Shown one piece after another: positions 50,883 through 62,702 of a DNA stretch of 64,000 nt; position 1 is the stretch's first letter; the number at the start of each line of letters is the position of its first letter. This stretch comes from Chiridota heheva (Eukaryota > Echinodermata > Holothuroidea > Apodida > Chiridotidae). The notes beneath the pieces were generated by a model. It was not told the origin of the DNA. It did no database searches and saw nothing but the letters and a program-made list of their open reading frames with translations. The translations under genes were made by a program, and so were the position numbers. The stretch is from assembly GCA_020152595.1 (NCBI GenBank), contig JAIGNY010000196.1, forward strand, positions 715,001 through 779,000, given 5' to 3'.

Positions 50883-51161
50883 CTAGGGCCCAAGGACAAA
50901 ATGAGGATGGGAATCCTCTTTGATCTGTTTATGATATTTAAGGTGCGGACTTTCCCCATACAAGTTGTTGATCTGTTGATATATGCGCTGATCAACACTG
51001 ATCAATTGTAACAATACGTCAAGTTCCTTCATGAACTGAGTAAACCTTTTGTTATTAACCTGCCTGAGACACTGACGAGATTTCAGTTTGGAGCAGTAGA
51101 CTGAGAGGTCAAGTGAAAACGACCCACCCCAGATTTGAACCCTGTGAAATGTTTTGGGCAA
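50883..51161 (-). pseudogene. Candidate coding fragment, unknown
   Basis: A 92-codon minus-strand frame with balanced composition: SLDLSVYCSKLKSRQCLRQV, FMKELDVLLQLISVDQRIYQ and NNLYGESPHLKYHKQIKEDS, the middle predicted as an amphipathic helix. Near its front is GGGTTCAAATCTGG, a B-box-like motif, so the 5' part may be SINE-derived. No family was recognised and no splice sites are convincing. It could be a decayed gene or chance. Confidence 0.25.
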
Positions 51162-51164
51162 CCT

Positions 51165-54100
51165 AACATGTGCCCATCAAAAGAGATGTTGAGTAGAACA
51201 ATTGTCAAAAGCTGTAGATTTAACAACTGGTCATTTGGTCGTAAATTATTATTTTATCAGTTTGATTTGAACAAAACAATGTAGCCACAGGCTCTTTTTA
51301 CAGACTGACGTGATTAATTTCACAGAATTTGGTCTAGTCTGTATACGTAGCTATGGGAGTGAGATACAAAGGGTTGTGGTGAAACAGCGCAGAGACAGGG
51401 AGGTGTCCGAATCAACGAATTTTCTCTCTCGGAATACGACTATAAGCAACAAAATTGATGTTTCTTGTGGATTAAATAACCACAAAACGATAAATGCGCT
51501 ATTGTCTGTAGGTCATATTGAGCAGTTGAGAGGTAACTTTTACTTGAAATGGCAAAAAATGTAAGTTGTTTCCCGGGCTTCAGTGTTTCTGCGCTGAACA
51601 AGATTTAAAGGGTAAAACTTTGAGGAAGGAGGGTAAAACCTTGGGGGAGGAGCAGAATAATTTTAGACAATTATTAGGAGATTTGAGGGCATTCAGACAT
51701 TGAGAAGCTTATTTTAAGATATTATACCGGCATTCTCATATTTATCATCTGATTATAGGGAATAACGGAAGGATTGAGATGTGCAGAAATTATAAGAGGG
51801 ATTTATTTCAAGACTTCAATCATTATTCATATCAATTATAGGAAATTAAGGAAGCTTAGTATAAAGAAGAGAGAATTTACAGGGAATGATTTGAAGGTTA
51901 CATTTAAGAGATAATAGAGAGCTAAGCAATACAACTTATTATAGGAAAGGAAGCAAAAGGGGCACTTAGTGACTAGAGACCTAACCACATTTGTATATGT
52001 AAGAATCATGAAATCCAGTACTCCAGGTGGCAGATGTTTGTCTATATATACCTTTCACAGATTTTCTACCTATTCACATTCTGTGTATTCTAATTTATTT
52101 CCCTCTCCTCAGTGTTGTTCTAGCTTATCTTATTCCCCCATTTCCCATCTCTTTTAAGTTGCTAAGGATAGTCATGTGTTTTCTTTTCCAAGACTCGTCA
52201 ATTCCATACACCGTGTCTAAACAAATATTTAATCAACATTTTCTCAGTCGAACATTTTGGCAACTTGGCAACATCGGGACATGCAAAATTGTATAGGAGA
52301 ACACTTTTTGTGTGAAAGTTTAAGTTACAAAGATTCACATTATCTGATTATGGACCCATAGATTGCTTAGAAGAATTCGATTCGAAAGTACGTTATTCTC
52401 AGCAAATATCACAGAGGAACAGTACAATGACTGTAAACTGCAAAAAAAGGGGGAAAGAGGATTTGAAAAACATTTAATGGAAGAGAGCTGTTGCAAAATG
52501 TAGATGGAAAGGTGATAAATGGAAGAAGAAGGAAAACGGGTAATGAGAAGAATGTGAGTAGAAAGGAGGGAGAAGAAAGAAAAGTCTTGTAAGAGAGAGA
52601 GAGTATGGATGGTTAAAGTAAGAGAATAGAAACAAAGATAGAAGGCGATAAAAGGGAAACAAACAAAAACAAAGATAGGAGATGGATAAACCGATCAAAG
52701 GAATGGATGAAAAGAGAAGAGAGAGACAGTACAAATCCAAAGAAATGTGAAAAGAATATGGACAGCAATAAAAGAAGAAACTGGAAGTAAGGAAATTTGG
52801 GGAATAAAAGAGAGTGGACATATAGAAAGCAATGTACAATTTGTTATTTAGAACGATGTGGTGGGTGGGGAGATAGTGGGGGTTGTGCAGGGGTAGGATA
52901 TATGTTTAGGCGAGAGTGAACGGGGATGGGGAAAAGGGAAGACAAAGCAAGCAGCAGAGGCATTGAACACGACACTGCACTGTACACGTGCACATTGTGT
53001 GACAATCACTGCCGAAATAGATGATTTGTTGCATCTAAATGATCGTAAGCTGCAGGAAACTCCTGAAGTGATAGATTGACCGAACTTCCATAAGCTGCTA
53101 TACAGAGTTCATACCACATCAATGTCTGTCACGCGAACTGCGAGTACAGCGATGTTTCACTGTGAAGTTTGTGAGCCACAATTTCAAGCATGATCCATAA
53201 TGAAATATTAAGGATTTCAGAGCTAGACTTACAGACTTCTATCATATAAAACGTTAGTTTCAGACTTGTAAAAACAGTGCTTAAGTCAAATCCTATCAAA
53301 CACTTGGTGGTTAAAAGTGACCATGATGACCAGATAAGAGTGCTTGCAATCTTGATTATTACTATGACCTTTAAGATTGTGTTTAAGAGGGTGAGGGGAG
53401 GGGGGAAAGGGGGGGGGGGGTAGGTGACACACTTTTATTAATGGTTGACTTCTCGGTGTCTGATAGAAGAGCTCGTTGAAGATTTTGCTTTACAGCTTCA
53501 TGTTAAATCAGTGATTAAAAGACCAGATCGTGTTCAAAAATCTCGTTTTGTGGGCTGGCTTAGATGCGGATCAAAAACATTAGTGATGGGGAACAGTTTA
53601 TTAAAAGCAGTTTAACGACAGTGTCCACGGATGCATGCCACCGAATCGTATAAATCATTTTGCACTCACTTCAAGGAATGAATGTAAGGTTGTTGTAATG
53701 TAAAATTATTGACTTTAATTCAAATATAAAATGAAATTACAAAAAAACTTCACCCTGGTGTTGTGCCATGAAATTATTCGGAAACTTCTTTTGCAGCTGC
53801 TCGCCACTGGATTGTAATACACTACATATCTCCACCATATCTATCCCATATAAAAATACATTCGACAGAAAGTGAAATATACTCATGAGAATCTTGCGAA
53901 TAATATAATTCAAAATTTAACTTTCTTCCACCAGGTACATATGTTAAACGTTGCTACATCTTTGCAAAAGCTACGATCATAAACTTTACATGTCCTTAAT
54001 TAACAAACGTCATCTGTTTGTCATTGGCGGTTCAAATCAATTGGAGATTATGTAATCACTTCTTCTTCCAAGTCGACCGATTCAGACAACGATAATTTAA

Positions 54101-54170
54101 TCTAATCTAATTTTGTCTTAAGTTAATGGAAAATTAACTCTATCATCGCCATCAAAGTGTCATTCTATTC
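51165..54170. other. Intergenic, no gene confidently recognised
   Basis: Contains an 84-codon plus frame at 51310-51564 with no known motif, an A/G-rich tract at 52440-52800 (giving a pseudo-hydrophobic minus frame), and a G run at 53409-53420. At 53783-53808 the minus strand reads CAGTGGCGAGCAGCTGCAAA, resembling the RWRAATK segment of the exon at 54255-54654, perhaps a remnant of another copy of that module. Confidence 0.4.
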
Positions 54171-54254
54171 ATTATGCGGCAGTTTCAATTATACCAGAAA
54201 CATAAAATAATACGAATGAAGCTATGATCTTCAAATGATATGTGCGTTCCTTAC

Positions 54255-54654
54255 CTTGCAGTGTTCTTCCGTTTTTCTGCTCCAGATATCCCTTAAATTT
54301 ATCAGCCTTCCTCCGTTTTCGTTTGCGTTTCTGGGTCCTTGTCCCCAGAATTGGTGTGAGCTTTGGCTTGTATGGATGGTCACCTGCATCGAAGGTGACA
54401 GAGAGTGTGACACTGTCAGAATGACTCGTATCCTCATGGTTGATGGCATTGGATGCGGAATTTTGTATGTCGGTGCGAATTGTATTCTTGTTGTCGACGG
54501 CACTGGAAAAAAATTCTGCGCTGTTATTGCAAGTCACATCCTTGTTGTCAGCGCCATTTTGGGAGTCATCTTTAGTAGCTGCTCGCCACCTCATCTGATC
54601 TTCGAGTTGGTCGATGAGGTATTGAGCTTTAAGGCATCCGCCCTCCATTTGAGC
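54255..54654 (-). CDS. Exon copy D of candidate minus-strand gene (open)
   Basis: A 400-bp exon: acceptor ttaaatttag|GCTCAAATGG at 54655-54656, donor CTGCAAG|GTAAGG ending at 54255. It is open throughout (about 133 residues, leaving one base in the next exon). The translation begins AQMEGGCLKAQYLIDQLEDQ and continues RWRAATKDDSQNGADNKDVT. It then has repeats of the type N..(A/I)(V/I)(D/N)N(K/H)(D/E)(T/V)...DS, about 20 residues each, and ends TQKRKRKRRKADKFKGYLEQ, a strong basic, nuclear-localisation-like stretch. No known domain. It is the best preserved of three related exons (see 54839-56031 and 57390-57822). Function unknown. Confidence 0.55.
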
Positions 54655-54838
54655 CTAAATTTAAAAAATGTAACAAGAATTATTTAAAAGAACAAAAATC
54701 TCCCAAAATGTATTTTGGATTATTTATGTGAATTTTCAAAATAAGTATATTTCCATATTACGATCCTTCCGCTCATGTTAAGCACATGAAAAATACCGAA
54801 TTGAGTTATGATCTTCATATGATCCGTGGGTCCCTTAC

Positions 54839-56031
54839 CTTGCAGACTTCTTCCGCTTTAACCATCTTCTGCACAATACCTTCAATGGACATAATATCCC
54901 TCTTCCATTTCTGGATCCAGGCAGCCAGATGTGGTGGGAAACGTTGGCTTTGGCTTCTTTAGGTCGTCTTAGGTCGTCTTTTGTATCGTTTGCTCGTAAT
55001 TGACGGCCTTGGAAGTGGCATTTTGTCGGTACAAGTTGCATCCTTGTGATTGACGGCATTGGAAGTGGCATTTTCTGAGCAGTCAGTGCAAGTTGCATCC
55101 TCGTTGTTGACGCACTGGAAGTAATATTTACTGTGCTGTCATTGCAAGTTGCATCCCCGCTGTTACTGAAATTGGAAGTGGCATTTTCTGGGCTGTCGTT
55201 GCGAGTTGTATCCTTGTTGTTGACGGCATTGAAAGTGGCATTTTTGAGCTGTGGGTGCAAGTTGCATCATCGTGGTTGTGGGCTTTGGATGTGGCATTTT
55301 CTGAGCTGTCATTACAAGTCACATCCTTGTTGTCGGCGCCATTTTGGGATTCACCTTTAGCAGCTGCTCGTCGTCTCATCTGCTCCTCGTGTTGGTCTAT
55401 AAAGTACTGAGCTTTGGCAGTTCGGTTCGTACCGCCGATCGGGGGACTCAATAAGTCCCCCGATAGGGAGACTCAAGCATGTGCACTGAGCTTACAGTGA
55501 TATATGGAAGCCAATTTTTATTGTAAACTTTCAGTCATAGACGTTTATCAGTCGTTTCATTGAAGGTTTTTAACAAAGTTTGCTTTGTTCATGTTTAATT
55601 TCGCAAAAGTAAAACAACTTCGTTACTATCATGCAGTTATTGTTAAATAATTTTACAAATCCCCAAGTTATTTCTCATAATTTCAGAAAACCTTGTTAAA
55701 GCGCGACTGCTTGACGATAACACATAATAAGATTTCATCACTTTTCTTCACATCTCGAAAACCGCACGGTGAATCCTAAAATCGCACGGTGAAAAAATAA
55801 TTCATATGCCATTATTTCAAATCGTAAAAAAATAATTGAACCCTTCGCAGTGGTTGAGTTCCCCGACTTTAAATGTGTTTAATTCTTATGTTATTCCTAT
55901 ACAAACTTTGAATTTGGGTAGATGCATTGTGGGGTATTTCTGTAAAGGATCCTCCGATCGGGAGAACAAAACTGTTCTCCCGATCGGAGGTACGAACCGG
56001 ACTGTTTGGCGCGTCAGCCCTCCATTTGAGT
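54839..56031 (-). pseudogene. Exon copy C, broken and interrupted by a MITE
   Basis: Acceptor caattttag|ACTCAAATGG (56032-56033) and donor CTGCAAG|GTAAGGG (ends 54839) match copy D. The reading begins TQMEG, then has TGA in place of a GGA Gly codon. The 587-bp MITE 55418-56004 splits it, after which AKAQYFIDQHEEQMRRRAAA resumes. The middle is an array of about 60-bp units encoding N(A/I)T(S/F)N..NN(K/G)DAT(C/R)NDS-like phrases, with at least one frame change between 55128 and 55260. The end (about 54960-54845) encodes a basic stretch corresponding to the tail of copy D, also out of frame. It is probably non-functional unless skipped. Confidence 0.6.
55418..56004 (-). mobile_element. CGATCGGG hairpin-ended MITE, copy inside exon C; TSD TTTGG
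   Basis: Ends CAGTTCGGTTCGTACCGCCG and (reverse complement) CAGTCCGGTTCGTACCTCCG. The direct duplication TTTGG lies at 55413-55417 and 56005-56009. Each end carries its own hairpin: GATCGGGGGACT..AGTCCCCCGAT near 55437-55465 and GATCGGGAGAA..TTCTCCCGATC near 55957-55985. Length 587 bp, no transposase. Confidence 0.88.
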
Positions 56032-56230
56032 CTAAAATTGAAAATGTATCAAGCAACACAATTTGCCATCCACTAATGTTTCTCTTTTTTTACTTTTCCC
56101 TAGTGATTTGAAATTTAAAATTATTTGAAGATCATAAGTCCATTAATTTTTTCATCAACATGAGCGGAAGGAGCTTCAGATGAATAATCAATTATATGAA
56201 AAATTCACATGGTTAAGTATCAAAACTTTT

Positions 56231-56841
56231 CAGTCCGGTTCGTATCCCCGATCGGGAGAAAAACAGTTTTGTTCTCCCGATCGGGGGGTCCTTTACAGAA
56301 GTACCCCACAATGCATCTGTCCAAATTCAAAGTTTGTATAGGAATAACATAAGAATCAGACACATTTCGAGTCGGGGAACTCAACCACTGCGAAGGGTTC
56401 AAATTTTTCTTCACGATTTGAAATAATGGCATATGAATTATCTTTTGACCATGCGATTTTAAGATTCACCGTGCGGTTTTCGAGAAAATTAAAGAAAAGT
56501 GATGAATTCTTATTATATGTTACCGTTAAGCAGTCGCGCTTTAACAAGGTTTTCTGAAATTATGAGAAATAACTTGCTGACTTGGGGATTTGTGAAAATT
56601 ATTTAGCAATAACTGCATGATAGTAACGAAGTTTGTTTTACTTTCGCGAAATTGAGCATGAACAAATCAAACTTTGTTAATTGAAACCTTCCATAAATCA
56701 ACTGATAAGCGTCTATGACTAAAGCTTCACAATAAAAATGGCGACTTCCATATATCACTGTGGGCTCAGTGCGCATGCTTGAGTCTGCCGATCGGGGGAC
56801 TTATTGAGTCCCCCAATCGGCGGTCGGTACGAACCGAACTG
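56231..56841 (+). mobile_element. CGATCGGG hairpin-ended MITE, inverted relative to the copy at 55418
   Basis: Starts CAGTCCGGTTCGTATCCCCG and ends GGTACGAACCGAACTG. It carries both terminal hairpins (CCGATCGGGAGAA/TTCTCCCGATCGG near 56250-56288; GCCGATCGGGGGACT/AGTCCCCCAATCGGC near 56787-56822). It lies 226 bp from the first copy in opposite orientation, so the pair could itself form a long inverted repeat. TSD not clear. Confidence 0.85.
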
Positions 56842-57389
56842 TTCTTTGTGACTAAATAAAACCGAAAAACTCCGGGGAAGAACTCCCTCCAACAGTCCAA
56901 AGAAGTGGGCAAGAAGTAAGTGGGCATGAGGTGAATTAAACTGTTTAATGTGAAGTAATGGGGACACTATCTCGATTAAAATTGTATTTGTTTTTCTATT
57001 GCCGAAACACTTTAGTTATTTGGCCAAACCAAAATCGTATCATTGCTAAATGGCAATGAAACTGATTTTTTAATTTGCAATTGAACCTTTATTCTGTCCT
57101 TATTAATAGGGTTACTGAAGTCTACAGCCACGACCGGCCCTTTTAAAGGGATATGCTTGTTGGTTACTTGAGTGAATTTTTCAAATAATCAAATTTCCAT
57201 TTTAAGTTCCTTCCGCTTATGTTGAGCATGTTAACACATCTTTGCGGAAATTGAAACTGGACCATTGGAGCCAAAGGAACCATTTCTAGACATTTGAAGA
57301 TTTAGCCCCTTATAGTGCTACAGTTCAAATGCTAACGTATGGAAAATACAAATGGGCTGTGATCTTCAAATAAACCACGCGTGTCTTAC

Positions 57390-57822
57390 CTTGCGGCGTT
57401 CTTCCGCTTCAGTCAACGTCTGCTCCGGTTCTAGCTTGGACCATGGAAATAGAAGAGATCAGTCCTCGTCCGTTTCTGGATTCTTGCCGCCAAATGCGGT
57501 GGGAGCTTTGGCTTTAGCTTGCTAGAGACTTCTTCTGTACCAAAGGTGAAGGAGATTGTGATGCTGTCAGTGCAAGTCTCATCGGTGTCGCTGACGTGTT
57601 GGGAGCGGCATGGGCTTCGCCAGCAGTGCGGGTAGCATTATTGTTTTCGGTGGCGTTGGAAGTGACATTATCTGCACTGTCATTGCTAGCCGCATCCTCA
57701 GTTTTGGTGGCATCTGGAGCGGCAATGTGTACTCCGACAGTGCGAGTCTTATCTACGTTGTTTACGACATTGAAAGTAGAATTTGCTACTCTGTTGGTGG
57801 GTGGCATATCTTCGTTGTTGAC
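57390..57822 (-). pseudogene. Exon copy B of candidate minus-strand gene, frame broken
   Basis: Acceptor candidate gtcaacag|GTCAAC (57823-57824) and donor CCGCAAG|GTAAGAC (ends 57390), the same donor context as copies C and D. The frame VNNEDMPPTNRVANSTFNVV continues through Asn/Ala/Thr repeats (NVTSNATENNNATRT) to a stop at 57514-57516. A second frame then reads KPKLPPHLAARIQKRTRTDL, matching the basic tail of the other copies. The array of N-rich 20-residue units is shared with copy C. Confidence 0.5.
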
Positions 57823-57984
57823 CTGTTGACGGTAATGTGCAATACATTACAACTGTTTGAAGGGACGAAGCATATTAGCAGCGACCGTGACAAACTAAAG
57901 GAGCGGTCCGTCATTTTTCAGAAAATATTGAAAAATGCAAAAAGCGTAAATTGTTTAAAGTCAGTCGTTGGTGTACCGACGATA

Positions 57985-58037
57985 TAGATAAGATAAACAT
58001 GCTTGACCACTGAATCAATCCTTTAACTTGAAATTAT
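57985..58037. mobile_element. Single end of the 'TTTAAAGGATTAG' MITE family
   Basis: AAGATAAACATGCTTGACCA then CTGAATCAATCCTTTAA, matching the right arm at 24815-24856. Confidence 0.6.
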
Positions 58038-58039
58038 GA

Positions 58040-59030
58040 TATGACACACAAGGCATTTTTTGTTTTCTTAAAGATCAAAGTAGTCCTTTGAAGCTTTAGC
58101 TTAGCTATAGACTGGTTGCAAAGAAATTAAGCGATAGTTTTATTATAATGAAGTAAATCGATGGATGGAAAGTTATTAAATGAAGTTTTCACAACAGAAA
58201 ATAAAGTGGGAAACAGAAAATGATAAACAAACTGAGTAAAAGAATAATGAAAGTCACAATTAGGAGTTTCTCTTAAATTGTTTTTCAGATAACAAAAAGA
58301 AAGAGACAAATGAACAAGTGAAAAAAATGAGCGAATATGGATAAGAATTGAATAACATTATGGTCTGATGGTTAGAACATTATAACGGAAAAATTAACTA
58401 ATGGACAGAACCGGTCCAAGATTTCAGGAATACCGATTTGAAACAAGTATGATATATATTTCGGGAAAACAAAGCATCAAAAATATAATTTGACCAACTA
58501 TTGCCGAATTTACCAATCTTTAAAAGATGTTGAGTTGTCACAACTTCCACACCCACGGGCGTAAATACCGGGAACACGTTAAAGTAACGCTGGAATGCTG
58601 GATACTGCCTTTTTTTCATCATACAAAAGTCATGAGCACAAATGACCTGCACAATACAAAAAAAAAAAAAAGGCAAAGCAGAGTTTGGCCTACAATGGTT
58701 TCAAATTCATAATATACTTTAACGGTCAATGTTATGTAAACATTGCAGGTAAGAGATTGGTGAAGACATGTGGATTTCAATTTTTTTTTTTTTTCATTTG
58801 TGTAGAAACGATTGATATGGCAGACTTGAGTTTTAATCAAATAAATCATGTTATCAGTACAAAATTTGAGGGCTTTTATTAGAGCAGGGGCGTTTAATAC
58901 GTCGACACGGTTTTTGAAAATGCCAACATCTCTGTTTTCTTTGATCATTTAATATATCACTTAAATATATTTATGGCTCTGACAAACATTTTGAGGGGCT
59001 ATATCAGTTTTGAAGGTACTTAGTCCCAAT
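58040..59030. other. Intergenic/intronic, no gene recognised
   Basis: AT-rich with A and T runs (58659-58672, 58780-58794). If the candidate minus-strand gene is real, this is part of its first intron. Confidence 0.45.
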
Positions 59031-59034
59031 TTAC

Positions 59035-59230
59035 TTGGTAGGTGTTACGTCACATCCGGGAGATGACGTCATTTGCTGGGGTGAAAACAAACCTTTGCGC
59101 GATACACGTGGGCAAGTGCGTATGCGCATACTGTGTGCGGTACGTATGGCGCGTAAAGAACCACAGCTTGATCGCTTTGTTTTCATTCAGATGAATGCGC
59201 TTGCTTGCTATGCGGTCCAAACAAGTAAAT
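59035..59230 (+). repeat. CpG-rich dispersed repeat R2, copy 1
   Basis: Matches 63460-63665 in inverted orientation: GTGAAAACAAACCTTTGCGC, ATACACGTGGG(C/T)AAGT(G/A)CG, CTGTGTGCGGTACGTATGGC, GATCGCTTTGTTTTCATTC. It contains TGACGTCA and CACGTG boxes. No coding evidence. Confidence 0.75.
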
Positions 59231-59274
59231 AGCCTCCTTAGACGCGCCACTGAACACGTGGATAAGTACGAATT

Positions 59275-59400
59275 AGTTCAGTGGTCAAGCAAGTTCATCT
59301 AATATAAAAGAGGAGTTTATTACATCAATATTTTATTCCGTTAAGGAAATATTCAAGTTCAGCCTCATTTGTGTGAAATGACTGGTAAAGGAAAGTCTAC
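59275..59400. mobile_element. Partial copy of the 'TTTAAAGGATTAG' MITE family
   Basis: AGTTCAGTGGTCAAGCAAGT, TATTCCGTTAAGGA(A)ATATTCAAG and GAAATGACTGGTAAAG match 24593-24700 and 40866-41030. Confidence 0.6.
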
Positions 59401-59837
59401 TGCAATTTGGCGCTCTCATATTTTACTTTCTTTGCAATGGTTAATGCATTTTAATGAATCTATTTGAATTGTTTCTCTTATAATTGTTTTTGTTTGCACA
59501 ATTACTTCAAGTGATCAATTATAATATATTTCGATTCTGTTTTGCTTTACCTTGCTGATATATTGAATGGTTTTTCAGCCTAAACTTTTCAGGCAAATAG
59601 AATAAGTAGATATAATATTGACATTACTAGCAATCTAAAGCCTTCTAAACAGTGAGCTGGGAAATGAAATAGTTTATTGAAATAACAAATTTACTATACC
59701 CAACGAAATTTTGGAAAAATTTTCAATTTGTAAAAAACTTATTATGTTGATTTTTTTTTTTTTAACAATTCTTATGAAATTGTATGCATTCATGTTTAAT
59801 AGTCACGTTTTCCTTTTCCTTTTTTTCTTGTGTATAT

Positions 59838-60590
59838 ACGGGTGGATGAGCCTGGATGGGTGGATGAGCCTGGATGGGTGGATGAGCCTGGATGGGTGGA
59901 TGAGCCTGGATGGGTGGATGAGCCTGGATGGGGGTGAGCATGGATGGGTGGGCCTGGATGGGTGAATAGGCCTGGATGGGTGGGCCTGGATGGGTGGGCC
60001 TGGATGGGTGGGCCTGGATGGGTGGGCCTGGATGGGTGGGCCTGGATGGGTGGGCCTGGATGGGTGGGCCTGGACAAGTGAGCGTGGATGGGTGAGCGTG
60101 GATGGGTGAGCTGGATGGGTGAGCCTGGATGGGTGAGCCTGGATGGGTGAGCCTGGATGGGTGAGCCTGGATGGGTGAGCCTGGATGGGTAAGCCTGGAT
60201 GGGTGAGCCTGGATGGGTGAGCGTGGATGGGTGAGCGTGGATGGGTGAGCTTGGATGGGTGAGCCTGGATGGGTGAGCCTGGATAGGTGAGCCTGGATGG
60301 ATGAGCCTGGATGGGTGAGCCTGGATAGGTGAGCCTGGATGGATGAGCCTGGATGGGTGAGCCTGGATGGATGGATGAGCCTGGATGGGTGAGCCTGGAT
60401 GGGTGAGCTTGGATGGGTGAGCCTGGATGGGTGGGCCTGGATGGGTGGATTAGCCTGGATGGGTGGATTAGCCTGAATGGGTGGATGAGCCTGGATGGGT
60501 GGATGAGCCTGAATGGATGGGTGAGCCTGGATGGATGGGTGAGCCTGGATGGGTGGGTGAGCTTGGATGGTTGGGTCGGGTGTAACGTTG
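59838..60590. repeat. GGATGGGTGAGCCT minisatellite, about 750 bp
   Basis: Three zones: 18-bp units (GGATGAGCCTGGATGGGT) at both ends, and 13-14 bp units (GTGGGCCTGGATGG, GTGAGCCTGGATGG) in the middle. Unit lengths divisible by three give open frames at the two ends, but these are repeat products. Confidence 0.95.
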
Positions 60591-60599
60591 GTTGGTCGA

Positions 60600-62700
60600 T
60601 GGTGATGGTGAGCGTTGATGATTTGTTGTTGGTGCGTTGTGTGTTTTCATATTTTTTGGGATGTTGACATGCATGATTTGGGAAAACTCACACCTACAAG
60701 TTTTTCGTGGGTCTTTCTTAACCTCTTTTGCTGCAATGTGACTTAGCTCCCACTTAAGTTTTCTTACAGTGTATCTTTGTATTCGTCTTTGTAAAATCTC
60801 ATTCACCGGTTACTGTAGCCTACATGCATTCATGGTACTTCGTATAAATCTCAATAGGCTCATATTTTATTTTTATATCTCATGTAATGCAAATGATTGG
60901 TTTTACCAAATGTTCTTGAAATACTGTAGTAGTACAGAATTGATTAGAATAGATAATAAGATCCTGAAATCACGCTGTATGATACCAAAATTTCAGCAAT
61001 TTTTGTTCTTCTGAATACAAAACACGACAAGAACCAAACAAAGTTGAAATGATCAATTCTTTACAATGATCAAAATTATTCCGGATCGGAAATCGATGAA
61101 TGCCATTAAAACTTAACGCACTTGTGATGGTATTTCCACTAGCTCCACAGCCGAAAATTAAATTCTGGTAATGTTTCTATGTCTATATGGAAGCTTCTAA
61201 GAACGATAGTTAGCAAAAAATAATTATACAATTTACTTCATTGCGACCAACATTGCACAGAAGGAAACATTTATACATATCGGCAGATACAACTTCATTT
61301 TAATAGCAACCCCTATAAGGAACAGTAAATTAAATATAATGTTCAACCATAAAGTAAAGAAATGGAAGTAAAAGTCGATAAGAAGACGTGAAGAAATTTG
61401 AGTACTAGGGCTGTGATCAGAAGTGTAGCCAACCTATCGGATTGGTGGGGGAGGGGATGGAGGGGGATGGAGGGGAGGGAGAGGTGGGGGGGGGGGAGGG
61501 AAAGGGAGGGCAGGGGAGGGTCTTAGCACGAATACAAAATTGCTGATGGCGTAAAATGTATTCCAATATTGTGTAAAAATAGCGGTCTTTAAACTGTTTG
61601 GACGCTATATTTTACTAAAGAAAAAATTAAAAATGTCATTGCCTCCAAATCTGAATCTTTAAACAAAATTTCTGGAGCTTTTAGCCAAATGTATGGACCT
61701 TTATAGGGAGAAAGAGAAAAGGGGGAAGAAGGGGGGGGGGGGGTTAACGACCAGGTCGGCTCCCTGGATACACCCATGGTGATTAAGTAGCATTGATGAA
61801 ATTCAGTACCGTTGCGTGCAGAGAATTAAGTGATTATTTTAGGGACTCTAGAAGAATACGCCCTCACTTTCGGTCGAGTTCGCCTTAAACCTTTTAACCC
61901 ACCAAGCGGACGCGTCATTTGGATACCAATCTTAAAAGAAAAAACGGGATCAGACCAAAATCCTAAAAGACTAAACCAAAAATCAGCTGGCCTAGATTTC
62001 AAACTAAAATGACTAATCTGCAAATCTTAAGGACACGCAGCGCTGGCTGAAATATACCCCCCCTCCCTCACCTCTCCACACACACACACACACAAACACG
62101 CACACACACACGCACACACACTTATTTTATAGAAAGAAGTGATTTACTTTTCCTTTAGCAGGCGATCTTTGGTTGATTAAAAGTGCTTAGAATTTCTTTA
62201 AGTAAAAAATGAATCTATAGATCACCAAAGTAAATTGTTTTCTGGATCCCAGAGAGTATACTTCAGCCCCCACTTCTTCGGCGAAAAATGATGTTTAGCT
62301 TTCATTCAATAGTGCACAATACTTCTCTCACTATTAAACCGGTAATTGTGTAAATTGTTTGACTAAAAATAACACGAGGTGGGGTGTACCTGAATCCCTG
62401 GGAATAGTCTGAAAGTTCAGTCATCATTTTTTCAGCAAAAACATTGACAACTTTTACCAAATTTGAATTTCTGGAAATGCTGAATATTTCTTGCCACAGA
62501 CCGAGAAATAAAATATCCCAATTATCTAAAAAAGTATGGTATCTGTGCAGATTTGTGTTACCCGAGTGGCCCGACTCAGCTTACTTTAACTTAAAGGAAA
62601 AGATCAAACTTAAAAGGTACTGTTAAAAGTGGTTAGTGGTATATGGTAATATGAACATATGTTTATCTATCAGAAAACTTATCTAACAGAAAAGGTTCTT
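60600..62700. other. Intergenic/intronic, no gene recognised
   Basis: G-rich patch at 61445-61520, G run at 61731-61743, (CA)n at 62077-62120. The block 61774-61889 carries the lone right end of the GCCCTCACTTT family (CGCCCTCACTTTCGGTCGAG). Confidence 0.5.
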
Positions 62701-62702
62701 AC

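Noticed and set aside
52474..52839. 121-codon hydrophobic minus-strand protein
   Set aside because: Comes from an A/G-rich plus strand; Phe/Ser/Leu bias is the composition, and no domain or splice signal is seen.
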